DNA of 64,000 nucleotides from Calidifontibacillus oryziterrae (GTDB taxonomy: Bacteria; Bacillota; Bacilli; Bacillales; Bacillaceae_J): NCBI RefSeq assembly GCF_000331575.1, contig NZ_KB223527.1:717842-781841 (forward strand), written 5' to 3'. Positions 9,016-18,007 of this stretch are shown here, piece by piece. The stretch's first letter is position 1. Each line of letters opens with the position of its first letter. The notes under the pieces were generated by a model that did not search any database, had not been told where the DNA came from, and saw only the letters and a program-made list of their open reading frames with translations. Made by a program: the position numbers and the translations under genes.

Positions 9016-10075
9016 AAGTAACTCCGTAAAAATCTTCAGGAATATAGCCTAAAGCAATCCCCTTTATAATTAAATCCGCTAATGTTTTATAGTGATAAAA
9101 AGCTTTTTCCCCTTTTGCCTCTTTTAGTACTTGACGTAAATTTTCACCGTGAAGAATTTCATAAATGCTTAAGCGATTATACTTCCTTAATTGCAAACAA
9201 TACGGAGAGCAATCACCATTACAATAAGGACATTTAATATTAACCAGCCTCTGTGCTTTTACCCCAACCAATGTTTGTTCAAGATCCTCAAACCCAACCC
9301 CCAAATCACGCAAGCGATATATAGCCCCTTTCGTATTTCTGGTGTGCAAGGTTGATAACACGAGATGTCCTGTTAGACTGGCTGTCACAGCAGCCTTTGC
9401 TGTTTCTTCGTCACGGATTTCCCCAACCATAATTATATCTGGATCATGACGCAAAATTGCTTTTAATCCCGTAGCATAAGTAATACCTGCCTTTTCATTA
9501 ACTTGAACCTGCAAGCACCTCGCATCGAATTTCTTTTCAATTGGGTCTTCAAGTGTAATTATGTTACAGTGGAGTTTTTGTTGAACAGCATTTAATAATG
9601 CATATAGTGTAGTTGTTTTCCCAGAACCAGTTGGACCTGTTAAAATAATTAACCCGCTTGAACGAAGTGCTAATGAGTACAAAGTCTGAATAGAACGAGG
9701 AAATAATGAAAGAGTTGCTAAGGAAGAATTAATACTTTGAGGTAGTATTCGGATGACCATACTTTCGTGATGACAGGTTGGTAACGTTGAAATCCGGAGA
9801 CTTATATACTTATTACGAATACAAAGCTCGATCGAACCGCTTTGCGGTCTCCTTTTTTCACCAATATCCATCCCGGCCAAAAATTTAAAATGAGAAATCA
9901 TCTTTTCATAAATACGAAGCGATATTGTTTCTTTAGAAAATAAACGCTGTCGAATTCGAAACAAAATATTTGCTTCCTGCTTATTTGGAACAACATGGAT
10001 GTCCGAAGCATTGATTGCTAACGCTTCGTGGATCAGCTTTTCGGCTTGTTCTTCGATAACCCCCAAATCAATCAC
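9005..10075 (-). CDS. comGA: Competence pilus assembly ATPase ComGA
   Basis: GspE/PilB-type secretion ATPase that powers the competence pilus. 356 residues with Walker A GPTGSGKTT, an Asp box ITLEDPIE, Walker B IIMVGEIRDEET and the His box TGHLVLSTLHT. A Cys pair region (CPYCNGDCSPYC) resembles the zinc-binding insert of ComGA. The start is uncertain: GTG at 10075 has the AAAGGTAG site very close, and a TTG three codons later is also possible. First gene of comGA-GG. Confidence 0.94.
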   Translation of the reverse strand: MIDLGVIEEQAEKLIHEALAINASDIHVVPNKQEANILFRIRQRLFSKETISLRIYEKMISHFKFLAGMDIGEKRRPQSGSIELCIRNKYISLRISTLPTCHHESMVIRILPQSINSSLATLSLFPRSIQTLYSLALRSSGLIILTGPTGSGKTTTLYALLNAVQQKLHCNIITLEDPIEKKFDARCLQVQVNEKAGITYATGLKAILRHDPDIIMVGEIRDEETAKAAVTASLTGHLVLSTLHTRNTKGAIYRLRDLGVGFEDLEQTLVGVKAQRLVNIKCPYCNGDCSPYCLQLRKYNRLSIYEILHGENLRQVLKEAKGEKAFYHYKTLADLIIKGIALGYIPEDFYGVTYEG

Positions 10076-10207
10076 CTACCTTTTTTTATAGTTATCGATC
10101 TATTTCGGCAAAAATCGACAAAATCCTGCTTTAACCTACAAAAATTTTAAACAGCAAAATAAATGTTAAAGTTTACCACAACTTTGAACGGTATATAACT
10201 ATTTATA

Positions 10208-10248
10208 GAGAAAATGTGAAATATTTTCTCATAAAATGTGACCATTTT
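10208..10248. promoter_or_regulatory. Two adjacent inverted repeats between comGA and the SufR-like regulator
   Basis: The first is GAGAAAATGT-gaa-ATATTTTCTC (nine of ten bases paired) at 10208-10230. The second is AAAATG-tgac-CATTTT (perfect) at 10233-10248. Both share the core AAAATGTGA. They lie in the divergent promoter region, about 65 bp upstream of a TATAAT at 10313-10318, and could be operators for the regulator or for comGA. They do not fit the ComK box AAAA-N5-TTTT. Confidence 0.45.
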
Positions 10249-10348
10249 CAAACAAATACTGTTTACACAATAGAAACGATTCCAAAGTATCATAAACTAT
10301 ACTATAATGACTATATTGTAAATAGTATTAATGCTAGGGGTGAATAAG

Positions 10349-11044
10349 TTGGAACAGACGTTAAAAATAACGAATGTCCTATCAGATCCAACACGTTTCT
10401 CAATCTATCAATATATTACAAAACAGCATCAGGAAGTTACAGTCCAAGAAGTCGCAGACTCATTTAATATCCACCCAAACGTAGCAAGATTGCATCTATC
10501 TAAGCTTGAGGATGTTAATATGCTAATCTCGGAGACTAAGAAGACTGGAAAAGGAGGTAGACCCAGTAGATTATACCGTCTATCCGATGATGTTGTGCAG
10601 CTAAACTTTCCATTTAGAGACTATCAATTGCTATCGCAAATCGCAATTGGAACGTTAATGTCTCTTGGAGAAACTGGAATGCAAGGGTTATTAGAAACTG
10701 GTCGACGATTTGGTAAAGAAATTGTTGAAAAAGAGTTTAATAGAAACGGTGATCAACAATTAAGCTTTAAAGATAAACTTCATCTGCTTAAAGATGCTGC
10801 CTCATTATTAGGTTTTTATCCAGAATTTGACCACAATATTGAACAGACAAAAATATATTTTAAAATCTACAACTGTCCATTTAAAGAAGTAGCAACTCAA
10901 GATTCAGGTTCTGTTTGTAGAATGCATTTCGCCTTCTTGAACGGTATGTTTGAAAGCTTATTTAATAAAGTTCAGCTTATCGAAGAAGAAAATTTAATAA
11001 ACGGTTGTGCATCATGTAAATATGTAGCAATCATCAATAATTAA
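10349..11044 (+). CDS. SufR-like (COG2345 type) HTH transcriptional regulator with C-terminal cysteines
   Basis: 231 residues. The N-terminal third is a winged helix (NVLSDPTRFSIYQYI... VTVQEVADSFNIHPNVARLHLSKLE), with a GKGGRPSRLYRLS wing typical of the ArsR/SufR-like COG2345 family. The C-terminal domain has Cys in CPF, SVC and a CASC pair, a C-X13-C-X29-C-X2-C pattern that could hold a metal or Fe-S cluster as in SufR. I prefer the TTG at 10349, preceded by AGGGGTG, over an ATG at 10331 with no ribosome site. It is divergent from comGA. The target genes are unknown; a redox or Fe-S sensing role is inference. Confidence 0.75.
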   Translation: MEQTLKITNVLSDPTRFSIYQYITKQHQEVTVQEVADSFNIHPNVARLHLSKLEDVNMLISETKKTGKGGRPSRLYRLSDDVVQLNFPFRDYQLLSQIAIGTLMSLGETGMQGLLETGRRFGKEIVEKEFNRNGDQQLSFKDKLHLLKDAASLLGFYPEFDHNIEQTKIYFKIYNCPFKEVATQDSGSVCRMHFAFLNGMFESLFNKVQLIEEENLINGCASCKYVAIINN

Positions 11045-11161
11045 TTTTAATAAAGAAAGACGTTTCAGACATTTACACCGATGTGATTGTCCATTATAAT
11101 AAGTAGAGTAATTATTACTCGCCTTTCGAGTTGTGAAGTTGTTGTAAAGGAGGGATACATA

Positions 11162-11407
11162 ATGGGTAACATGTATCGTGTATTAGCATTTTGGACTGCG
11201 ATTTTTAGTATCATGTTTTACCTAGGAGATATGTATGCTACATCGCTTCTATTTTTAGGAATTACAGGCTTCTTCCTAGCGGTTGGATTCTTGAAGCTAT
11301 CTGAGCGTATGTATGTTTACATTTTTGGAGCCTTTTTAACTGTTTTCTTTATTGGCTTCACATACTGGACAACATTTATGATGCCACTAGGTGCAGTCGG
11401 ACATTAA
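11162..11407 (+). CDS. yqgY: DUF2626 family membrane protein (YqgY-like)
   Basis: 81 residues, nearly all hydrophobic, forming about three membrane segments (VLAFWTAIFSIMFYLGDM, LLFLGITGFFLAVGFL, VYIFGAFLTVFFIGFTYW). It starts at an ATG behind AAGGAGGG. Size and sequence style match the DUF2626 family, represented in B. subtilis by YqgY in the same neighbourhood. Function unknown. Confidence 0.75.
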   Translation: MGNMYRVLAFWTAIFSIMFYLGDMYATSLLFLGITGFFLAVGFLKLSERMYVYIFGAFLTVFFIGFTYWTTFMMPLGAVGH

Positions 11408-11444
11408 AAACAAAAAGGAATGCGAATTTAAAGTTTTCAAAACG

Positions 11445-11480
11445 GTAAAGGACATTGCAAATTATGCATTGTCCTTTTAC
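11445..11480 (+). terminator. Terminator after the DUF2626 gene
   Basis: GTAAAGGACATTGCA pairs imperfectly with TGCATTGTCCTTTTAC; the 3' arm ends in a T-rich tract. Confidence 0.6.
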
Positions 11481-11591
11481 TTTTCTACAGAAGAACACTT
11501 TTTGTCATTTGAAGTCCTTTCAGATCGCTGGTTGAAAGCAAAAACCACGCTTTCAAAAGCTCCTTCAAGTACATCCTCGCGACTATTTTTG

Positions 11592-12728
11592 CTATATTTC
11601 CTGAATTGACGTATGTTGTAAAATATCCTCAACTGATAAATCATCCAGCCCTTTTTGATGAATCATCACAGTAAAGCTTGAGCTTATCCCGTCATCAGCC
11701 AAAAGTGTCCGAATCGCACGATTTTGTTTACTTACTTCAGAAAATGGATTTGGATCATAATGATCCTGAAGGTATTGTAGAATACCTCCTCTAAATAAAA
11801 ATTCAGTCTGTTTCATCATCTCAACCGTGATTAAACCGGCTTTATTTCCACTTTTCTTAAATGCATCTAAATGGATATGGGTTGTTAAATCCATCTCACC
11901 AGGATAAAGTAAAGGATTGTTTATTAGATTATGTTTATAGTAACCTCGTAGACTCCCGTCCCGATGAATTGGCTCAAGCCACTGTTCATTTGTATAACCA
12001 TAATCGATTGTCACCATAATGCCTTCGTCAAACCAATTCTTTGTTTGCTCAATCCATTTTGTCATTGAAACCGGTATTTCAATTCTTTGACCTTCTTCTA
12101 AACATAATTCATAAACATCCATCCACATAAGGAGCTCTTCGTTGTTACAAGGGATAAGAACTTCAATTAATTGATTTTGTTCATTTACCGAAACCCTTAC
12201 CTCATAAATTATTCCCGACTTTTTTTGAACGACATCCACGGGAAACGCATCAAACAACTCATTAGAAAGTACGATTCCTGTGAATCCTCCTATCTTTGTA
12301 TTCAGCTCATGAATGGTTTCAAACTGAATCACCTTATCGATATGTTCAATGGTTTCCCGCTGAACTTGCCGGTGGTATGGACTCATCTCGACAATATAAT
12401 ATTCCAATGCTTGAAATAGATCGCTTTCCTTACGTTCCCATTCGTTTAATATGTAATTTGCAAGCCGCCCTGTACCGCCGCCTATTTCACAAATCCGCAA
12501 TGGCAATGTTCCAGTTTTGGTTAGTTTTATAAATATATCACTGAGAACCTTAGCAAACACATTATGAACATTACTGCTTGTATAAAAGTCGCCGGCTTTA
12601 CCTATTTTTGTTTTATCCTTCATATAGTAGCCAAGCTGACGATCATATAACACATACTCCATATATTGAGAATAGGAAATACTCCCCACTTCTGAAGACT
12701 TAATTAAATGAACAATTTGATCAAGCAA
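11592..12728 (-). CDS. SAM-dependent methyltransferase, MidA/NDUFAF7 (DUF185) family
   Basis: 378 residues. A Rossmann SAM-binding motif EIGGGTGRLANYIL is near residue 80, preceded by the family's GDFYTSSNVHNVFAKVL segment and followed by LSNELFDAFPVDVV, all typical of the DUF185/MidA family. In mitochondria the relative NDUFAF7 methylates an arginine of complex I; the bacterial substrate is not known. The start is TTG at 12728 with AAAGGGGTAG five bases upstream. It is transcribed separately from yqgX, behind that gene's terminator. Confidence 0.85.
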   Translation of the reverse strand: MLDQIVHLIKSSEVGSISYSQYMEYVLYDRQLGYYMKDKTKIGKAGDFYTSSNVHNVFAKVLSDIFIKLTKTGTLPLRICEIGGGTGRLANYILNEWERKESDLFQALEYYIVEMSPYHRQVQRETIEHIDKVIQFETIHELNTKIGGFTGIVLSNELFDAFPVDVVQKKSGIIYEVRVSVNEQNQLIEVLIPCNNEELLMWMDVYELCLEEGQRIEIPVSMTKWIEQTKNWFDEGIMVTIDYGYTNEQWLEPIHRDGSLRGYYKHNLINNPLLYPGEMDLTTHIHLDAFKKSGNKAGLITVEMMKQTEFLFRGGILQYLQDHYDPNPFSEVSKQNRAIRTLLADDGISSSFTVMIHQKGLDDLSVEDILQHTSIQEI

Positions 12729-12832
12729 GAATACTACCCCTTTGCATTTTCACCATTGACATAGTGTTAAATGTGTTTTATAGTCTATATAGTGAATAAA
12801 GAATTCCCATTTGAACAATTAAACATACCCCC

Positions 12833-12867
12833 AAGAAACCCTTCCGAAATAAAAGGAAGGGTTTCTT
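12833..12867 (-). terminator. Terminator after yqgX
   Basis: Perfect 13-bp stem AAGAAACCCTTCC/GGAAGGGTTTCTT with a nine-base loop, just past the yqgX stop. Confidence 0.85.
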
Positions 12868-12872
12868 ATTTA

Positions 12873-13514
12873 TCAAAACCCGTTCAGAAAAGGATTCATA
12901 TTCATTTCTTTCCCAATTGTTGTTAATGGGCCATGACCAGAAGCAACGATCGTTTCCTCTGGGAGCACTAATAGCTTCTCATGTATGCTTTGTATTAATT
13001 GCCGGTGTGAGCCACCAGGTAAATCTGTTCTGCCTATGCTTCTAGCGAATAGCGCATCACCTGAGAATACAATCGTTTTCTCCTTCATGTAGAAAGATAC
13101 ACTTCCTGGTGAATGACCAGGTGTTTCATATACTTCGAAACAGAAAGAACCGATTTGTAATAAACCCTCTTCTGTTAAAACTTCATTTGCTCCTTTAGCT
13201 GTAATTTCCTCACGCAATCCAAAATATTTGGACCCATTTAATGATGGATTTGACAGCCAATCCTGCTCGTTTTCATGAACATAGACAGGGCAGCTCCATT
13301 TTCCAGTAATATCATCGACAGCTCCAATATGGTCAAAATGAGCATGAGTTAACAGGATCGCTATTGGAGTTAGACCTTTTTGTTCGAGGTTTTTAATTAA
13401 CCGCTTTCCTTCACTTCCGGGATCAATAATTATGCATTCCTTTTGCTCGTCCTCGATAATATAAGCATTCGTTTGGAGTGGACCTAACGGGATCTGTTTC
13501 CACTTTAATTCCAT
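12873..13514 (-). CDS. yqgX: Metallo-beta-lactamase fold hydrolase YqgX (glyoxalase II-like)
   Basis: 213 residues. The metal-binding motif THAHFDHIG is present near residue 57-65, followed by further ligand positions in ETPGHSPGSV, FSGDALF and ASGHGPLT. This short form of the glyoxalase II fold is the YqgX family, which has been linked to the final step of bacillithiol-dependent methylglyoxal detoxification in Bacillus; substrate here is not proven. Soluble, cytoplasmic. Confidence 0.88.
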   Translation of the reverse strand: MELKWKQIPLGPLQTNAYIIEDEQKECIIIDPGSEGKRLIKNLEQKGLTPIAILLTHAHFDHIGAVDDITGKWSCPVYVHENEQDWLSNPSLNGSKYFGLREEITAKGANEVLTEEGLLQIGSFCFEVYETPGHSPGSVSFYMKEKTIVFSGDALFARSIGRTDLPGGSHRQLIQSIHEKLLVLPEETIVASGHGPLTTIGKEMNMNPFLNGF

Positions 13515-13732
13515 TTAAAGACCTCCGTTTGCATATTCTTTTTTTATATTTTACACTATCTATAAAAGTATTTCTTGTACACATATTCAAATCTTTTAAA
13601 ATTTGACACAGACATGTCTATTTTTGTCCTCGACAAAACTATCATAAACGATTAAAATAAGGGACAGGTGCAATTTATATTACATAATTCCTAAATTAAA
13701 ATGGGTATATTTAAATGTAAGGGGGTAAAACA

Positions 13733-13918
13733 GTGGGTCTTGTTATCATTTTTACATTAGTAACATTATTATGTGCATACGGTACTTTGCGCTCTTTAAA
13801 AGCTAAGAACATGCTTGGAATCTTCTTTGCAGGGGCTTCTGTACTTGTGTTCGGTTGGTTTACTGTCATGACATTCATTGGAATTCTTGGCGGTCATGGT
13901 GTGCCAGGCGCTCACTAA
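13733..13918 (+). CDS. yqgW: DUF2759 family small membrane protein (YqgW-like)
   Basis: 61 residues with two membrane helices (GLVIIFTLVTLLCAYGTL and MLGIFFAGASVLVFGWFTVM) and a short GGHGVPGAH tail. It starts with GTG behind a GGGGG ribosome site. Family and place correspond to B. subtilis YqgW. Function unknown. Confidence 0.75.
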   Translation: MGLVIIFTLVTLLCAYGTLRSLKAKNMLGIFFAGASVLVFGWFTVMTFIGILGGHGVPGAH

Positions 13919-13943
13919 TTTCAACTCACAGTCCTAATAAAGG

Positions 13944-13989
13944 AGCGGTCCATAAAGTCATAAAAGACTTTTGGACAGCTTCTTTTTAT
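13944..13989 (+). terminator. Terminator shared by yqgW and yqgU (convergent)
   Basis: AGCGGTCCATAAAGTC pairs with GACTTTTGGACAGCT (few mismatches), followed by TCTTTTT. It overlaps the yqgU stop on the other strand. Confidence 0.65.
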
Positions 13990-15119
13990 TTTGTTGTAAT
14001 AGTTATTAAATCAAACACCTGCTTAGTCGTTACATTGATCATTTTTTCTAGCTGCTGTCCCAACAAACACCACTCACCATTTGGTGAAAGCTTAATAGGG
14101 ATGTTATTTGGTACTGTAGTTAACACTTCCGCCTCAACGCTACCATCCATTGACATCATAGTTAGTTTAAATCCTTCATTGTATTCAGTAATATCACCTG
14201 AACGGTATGGTGTCATATAATAAAATAATTTTTTCTGTTTATCATAATCATGACTAGGAAGCCACCAAGCCTCTGAGAAAGTATTTAAAACCGGAATATT
14301 TACATCTTTAATTCTTTCTCCTGTTATTGAATCGTAGAAACTGTACAATGATTCGGTACTATTACTTGGGTTAACTGAAATTGCCACAACTATATTATGA
14401 TGAGCAAAAAACATAATACAATGTTCTAACCATTTTTCTTCTTTAAATGTTGTTAAGTTTTTCAAATATAATGGAGCGTCAATTTTTGGTTCTGTTTGAT
14501 CCCATTTTAAATAACCTATTTGGTCATTACCTGTCCATTGCACGAAGGGATTATTAACCTGAACCTGTGTCATAATTCTTTTGCTAACATTAACTTTGTA
14601 GACCTCAAATTGTAAAGAAGGTAAAAACTTAGTCAAGATTAATTCATCATTTTTAAAAGGATTCCAACTAAATTGTAAATCATCAACAACTCCTGACCAA
14701 ACAAATACTTCCTTTCCCATTTTATTTAATACGGATACTTTACTACCCCCACTTTTCTCTAATGTTTGAATAGCAAATAATGTGTGATCAGCATTCGCTT
14801 CAATTTTTACAAAAAATTCCTCAGATTGAAAAAAAAGATCAGTTTGGCCAGAATACAATTGCTTTAAATACAATGAGGATATACCGTTATTTTCAACCGA
14901 GTAAATGACAGTGCTATTATCATACCACTCATTAACCGAATTAAAATTCTGATTCTCTTTTAGTGAAATAGGTTTTATTAAACTACCTTCAAAAAAATCT
15001 TCAGTAATTGACTCTTTTACCTCGACATTTCTATCTATTATTGTGGCATCATTCACAACCTTAGGACTATTACAGCCAAATAATAGCGAACAGCATAGTA
15101 AAGCAATTATTTTTTTCAT
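13986..15119 (-). CDS. yqgU: YqgU-like lipoprotein
   Basis: About 377 residues from the ATG at 15119, which follows TGGGGGAAAAG; the longer frame upstream lacks a ribosome site. The start MKKIIALLCCSLLFGC is a lipoprotein signal with lipobox LFGC. The body has repeated beta-rich segments (SLYLKQLYSGQTDLFF, GSKVSVLNKMGKEVFVW) that look like a beta-propeller, the WD40-like fold reported for YqgU. Exposed on the outer face of the membrane. Function unknown. Located directly after glcK as in B. subtilis. Confidence 0.8.
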   Translation of the reverse strand: MKKIIALLCCSLLFGCNSPKVVNDATIIDRNVEVKESITEDFFEGSLIKPISLKENQNFNSVNEWYDNSTVIYSVENNGISSLYLKQLYSGQTDLFFQSEEFFVKIEANADHTLFAIQTLEKSGGSKVSVLNKMGKEVFVWSGVVDDLQFSWNPFKNDELILTKFLPSLQFEVYKVNVSKRIMTQVQVNNPFVQWTGNDQIGYLKWDQTEPKIDAPLYLKNLTTFKEEKWLEHCIMFFAHHNIVVAISVNPSNSTESLYSFYDSITGERIKDVNIPVLNTFSEAWWLPSHDYDKQKKLFYYMTPYRSGDITEYNEGFKLTMMSMDGSVEAEVLTTVPNNIPIKLSPNGEWCLLGQQLEKMINVTTKQVFDLITITTK

Positions 15120-15192
15120 CTTTTCCCCCAAGAAAAACACCCCTCTCGTAAATGTCATCTTTTCAAGAGAAAGGTTATATGTAAACATCATT

Positions 15193-16149
15193 TTAAAGAT
15201 TATTCTTGACCAACCATGCACCACCAATTACCCCAGCATTATTCCCTAGAGACGCAATAGCAAGATCAGTTGCCTCATATATCCGTGGAAGTGAGAATTG
15301 CTTAAAATACAGTGAAACTGAATTTAACAATAAGTCCCCCGCTTTTGAGACGCCCCCACCTAATACAATTTTACGGGGATTTATTGTAGTCGCGATATTA
15401 GCAATTGCTAAACCTAAATAATAACATGCTTTATCAAAGATTTCAGCTGCAAAATCATCTCCATCGCGGACACCCTCAACAACCATCTTTGCTGTTATAA
15501 AACCATAGTCAGAGTAGTTTTTATATAAAATACTTTCGGGATGCTTTGTTAAATCCTTCATAGCTAGCATCACTATACCTGTCGCAGAAGCAACAGTCTC
15601 AAGACATCCTTTTTTACCGCAATTACACGGGTAATCATTATCAATTACTGTAATATGACCAATTTCACCAGCCATCCCATTTGACCCATGGACAATTTCC
15701 CCGTTAACAATTACACCACCACCAACTCCAGTACCCAATGTAATGCATACAAGATCTTTGCAACCATAGCCAGCGCCCTTCCACATCTCACCTAGTGCTG
15801 CAATATTTGCGTCATTTTCAACAATAACAGGCAAATTGATTGCATCCTTTAGCTGTGATTTTAAGTCAAAATTTTTCCAGCCGATATTAATAGCTTCGTA
15901 AATAAAACCAGTTCTCGCATGAATAAAACCCGGAGCACCAATCCCAATTCCTTTAAAATTTGACTTTGTTTCACCTAGTTCCTGTAACTTGCTATCGATC
16001 GAAACGGATATATCCTTAACGATATGTTTCCCCGCATCGCTAGTGTTTGTTGGAATTTCCCATTTGGATACTATTTCACCATTCTGTGATACAATTGCAA
16101 TTTTTATCGCTGTTCCGCCCACATCAATTCCGAGCAGCCCTTCTCCCAT
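15193..16149 (-). CDS. glcK: Glucokinase (ROK family)
   Basis: Phosphorylates glucose to glucose 6-phosphate with ATP. 318 residues. ATP-binding motif GIDVGGTAIKIA at the N-terminus, sugar-binding ENDANIAALGE, phosphate loop TLGTGVGGGVI, and the ROK zinc motif CNCGKKGCLE with an upstream His (GEIGHITV). It forms an operon with yqgQ (14 bp upstream) and is followed by yqgU. Confidence 0.95.
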   Translation of the reverse strand: MGEGLLGIDVGGTAIKIAIVSQNGEIVSKWEIPTNTSDAGKHIVKDISVSIDSKLQELGETKSNFKGIGIGAPGFIHARTGFIYEAINIGWKNFDLKSQLKDAINLPVIVENDANIAALGEMWKGAGYGCKDLVCITLGTGVGGGVIVNGEIVHGSNGMAGEIGHITVIDNDYPCNCGKKGCLETVASATGIVMLAMKDLTKHPESILYKNYSDYGFITAKMVVEGVRDGDDFAAEIFDKACYYLGLAIANIATTINPRKIVLGGGVSKAGDLLLNSVSLYFKQFSLPRIYEATDLAIASLGNNAGVIGGAWLVKNNL

Positions 16150-16163
16150 CGTAAACCATTCCT

Positions 16164-16376
16164 TTAATTTAGGCTATTTTGTTTAGCCTGTTCTCTACTT
16201 ATTTCCTGACGAATCAATAGTAATGCCATTTGAAAATCCTTTATATCAATTAGTTGAGATCTATAAAGCTCACGGATTTCATCCTCCATTAATTCAAGAT
16301 CGGCAATTCGATCCCCAATATATATAAAAACGCCGAACTGTTTGAGTAGCTGTCTAATATCATAGATCGTTCTCAT
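16164..16376 (-). CDS. yqgQ: YqgQ family protein (DUF910)
   Basis: 70 residues, mainly helical, with the family core FGVFIYIGDRIADLELMEDEIRELY. It is small, soluble and conserved directly upstream of glcK in Bacilli. A nucleic-acid-binding role has been proposed from the structure of the family, but nothing in the sequence proves it. Confidence 0.85.
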   Translation of the reverse strand: MRTIYDIRQLLKQFGVFIYIGDRIADLELMEDEIRELYRSQLIDIKDFQMALLLIRQEISREQAKQNSLN

Positions 16377-16473
16377 CGTCCATCTCCCGCTTTAATAAAA
16401 TTCTTCTTTAAGTATAGTAGAATTTGTTTACTTTAGCCATTGAAAAGAACAAAAAGCTTAAGTGCCTAAAGTT

Positions 16474-17940
16474 TTAACGATCTGGATCCTCTGGATGTAA
16501 AATAGCAGGTCTTTTTCGTTTTAATGGTATAGGTGCTCTAAATAGTACATCCCTAAATGCCCGATAAGAAAAAGGTATAAACGGCCAGAAATACGGTGTT
16601 TGAAATGATTTCATCTTGACCATTAGAATAATCCATGCTGTTATAGCGATAATAAAGCCATAAACTCCAAACCAAGCCGTAGCTACTAGAAATACAATAC
16701 GAACTAAGCGGTTTGCTAAGCTCATTTCATAACTAGGCGTAGCAAACGTTCCAATCGCTGCAATTGATATATACAAGACAGTTTCATTTGTAAATAATCC
16801 TACTTCAACTGCTACTTGGCCAATCATTAATGCAGCAACTAATCCTAATGCTGTGGCAAGTGAGGATGGAGTATGTACTGCCGCCATTCTTAAAATATCA
16901 ATCCCCAATTCAGCTAAAAGGAGCTGCGCAATTAATGGTACTTCTCCAGGATCATCGGGGCCGATAAACCGTAGTTGGTCTGGAAGGAATTCCGGATGAG
17001 TTGCAAATAAATACCATAGTGGTAATAAAAACAAGGCTGTCCAAATTGCAATAAAACGAATGACACGCAAGTACGCCCCAACTATCGGCTTTTGGCGATA
17101 TTCCTCAGCGTGTTGAAGATGGTGCCAAAAGGTTGTAGGGGTAATCATGACACTTGGCGAGCCATCAATAATGATGACGACATGCCCTTCAAATAAATGT
17201 GAGGCCACTGTATCCGGTCTCTCTGTATAACGAACAATCGGGTATGGATTCCAATGCCTACCACCAATAAATTCCTCGATTGTTTTCTCTGCCATTGGTA
17301 AACCGTCAGTGTCAATATTTGTTAATGACTCTTTTATCTCCTTCACTAAATCAGGATCAGCTATATCTTCAATGTATGATATACAAACATCCGTTTTTGA
17401 ACGCCGTCCAATTTGCATATATTCCATCCGTAAAGAACGGTCACGGACTCTTCTTCTTGTTAGTGCAGTATTAAATACGATAGTTTCAACATAGCCATCT
17501 CTCGACCCTCTAACTACTCGCTCCGTGTCTGGCTCCTCTGGCCCACGTACTGGATATGTTCTAGCATCAATAAGGATAACCTTGTTGATACCATCGACAA
17601 CTAAGGCAGTTGGTCCTGCTAAAACAGTATCAACGACTGCATCTAAATCTTCACTTATTTCTACCTCAACATATGGAATATACGTTTTTAATAACCTTTC
17701 TAAAGGATTGCTATCCAAATCCTCAGGTTTTAGCTTTGCAAGTAGCTTTTGCAATAGATGCAAAATATCATCTTTTGCGAAGCCATCTATTAAAAACATA
17801 GCCATTTTCCGTCCTGCGTATTCCAAATCGAGATGAATGACATCAAAACTCTTATCTACACCTAGTTGTTCCTTTAAGTATTTGGCATTTGCTTCGATGT
17901 TTATTTCGACTTGATGCTTTATTTCTTTTTTACTTGGCAA
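16474..17940 (-). CDS. GerA-family spore germination protein (SpoVAF-like)
   Basis: About 488 residues. The soluble N-terminal domain with EQLGVDKSFDVIHLDL and FLIDGFAKDD, then DGINKVILIDARTYPVRG, then four to five membrane segments (about 300-450), is the layout of the GerA A-subunit family, closest in style to SpoVAF. Such proteins sit in the spore inner membrane and take part in germination ion release. The start is decided by the ribosome site: TTAGGAGGATATACA directly precedes a TTG at 17940, while two upstream ATGs have no site. It is outside a spoVA operon and has no B or C subunit beside it, so it may be a stand-alone paralogue. Confidence 0.82.
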   Translation of the reverse strand: MPSKKEIKHQVEINIEANAKYLKEQLGVDKSFDVIHLDLEYAGRKMAMFLIDGFAKDDILHLLQKLLAKLKPEDLDSNPLERLLKTYIPYVEVEISEDLDAVVDTVLAGPTALVVDGINKVILIDARTYPVRGPEEPDTERVVRGSRDGYVETIVFNTALTRRRVRDRSLRMEYMQIGRRSKTDVCISYIEDIADPDLVKEIKESLTNIDTDGLPMAEKTIEEFIGGRHWNPYPIVRYTERPDTVASHLFEGHVVIIIDGSPSVMITPTTFWHHLQHAEEYRQKPIVGAYLRVIRFIAIWTALFLLPLWYLFATHPEFLPDQLRFIGPDDPGEVPLIAQLLLAELGIDILRMAAVHTPSSLATALGLVAALMIGQVAVEVGLFTNETVLYISIAAIGTFATPSYEMSLANRLVRIVFLVATAWFGVYGFIIAITAWIILMVKMKSFQTPYFWPFIPFSYRAFRDVLFRAPIPLKRKRPAILHPEDPDR

Positions 17941-18007
17941 TGTATATCCTCCTAACATTGGCAATCTTCTAGATTCCATCATTAACCAATATTAGGGCAA
18001 ACATACA

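Noticed and set aside
10208..10248. ComK boxes for comGA
   Set aside because: The AAAA and TTTT blocks are separated by eight or nine bases, not five as in the ComK consensus, so I list them only as unassigned inverted repeats.
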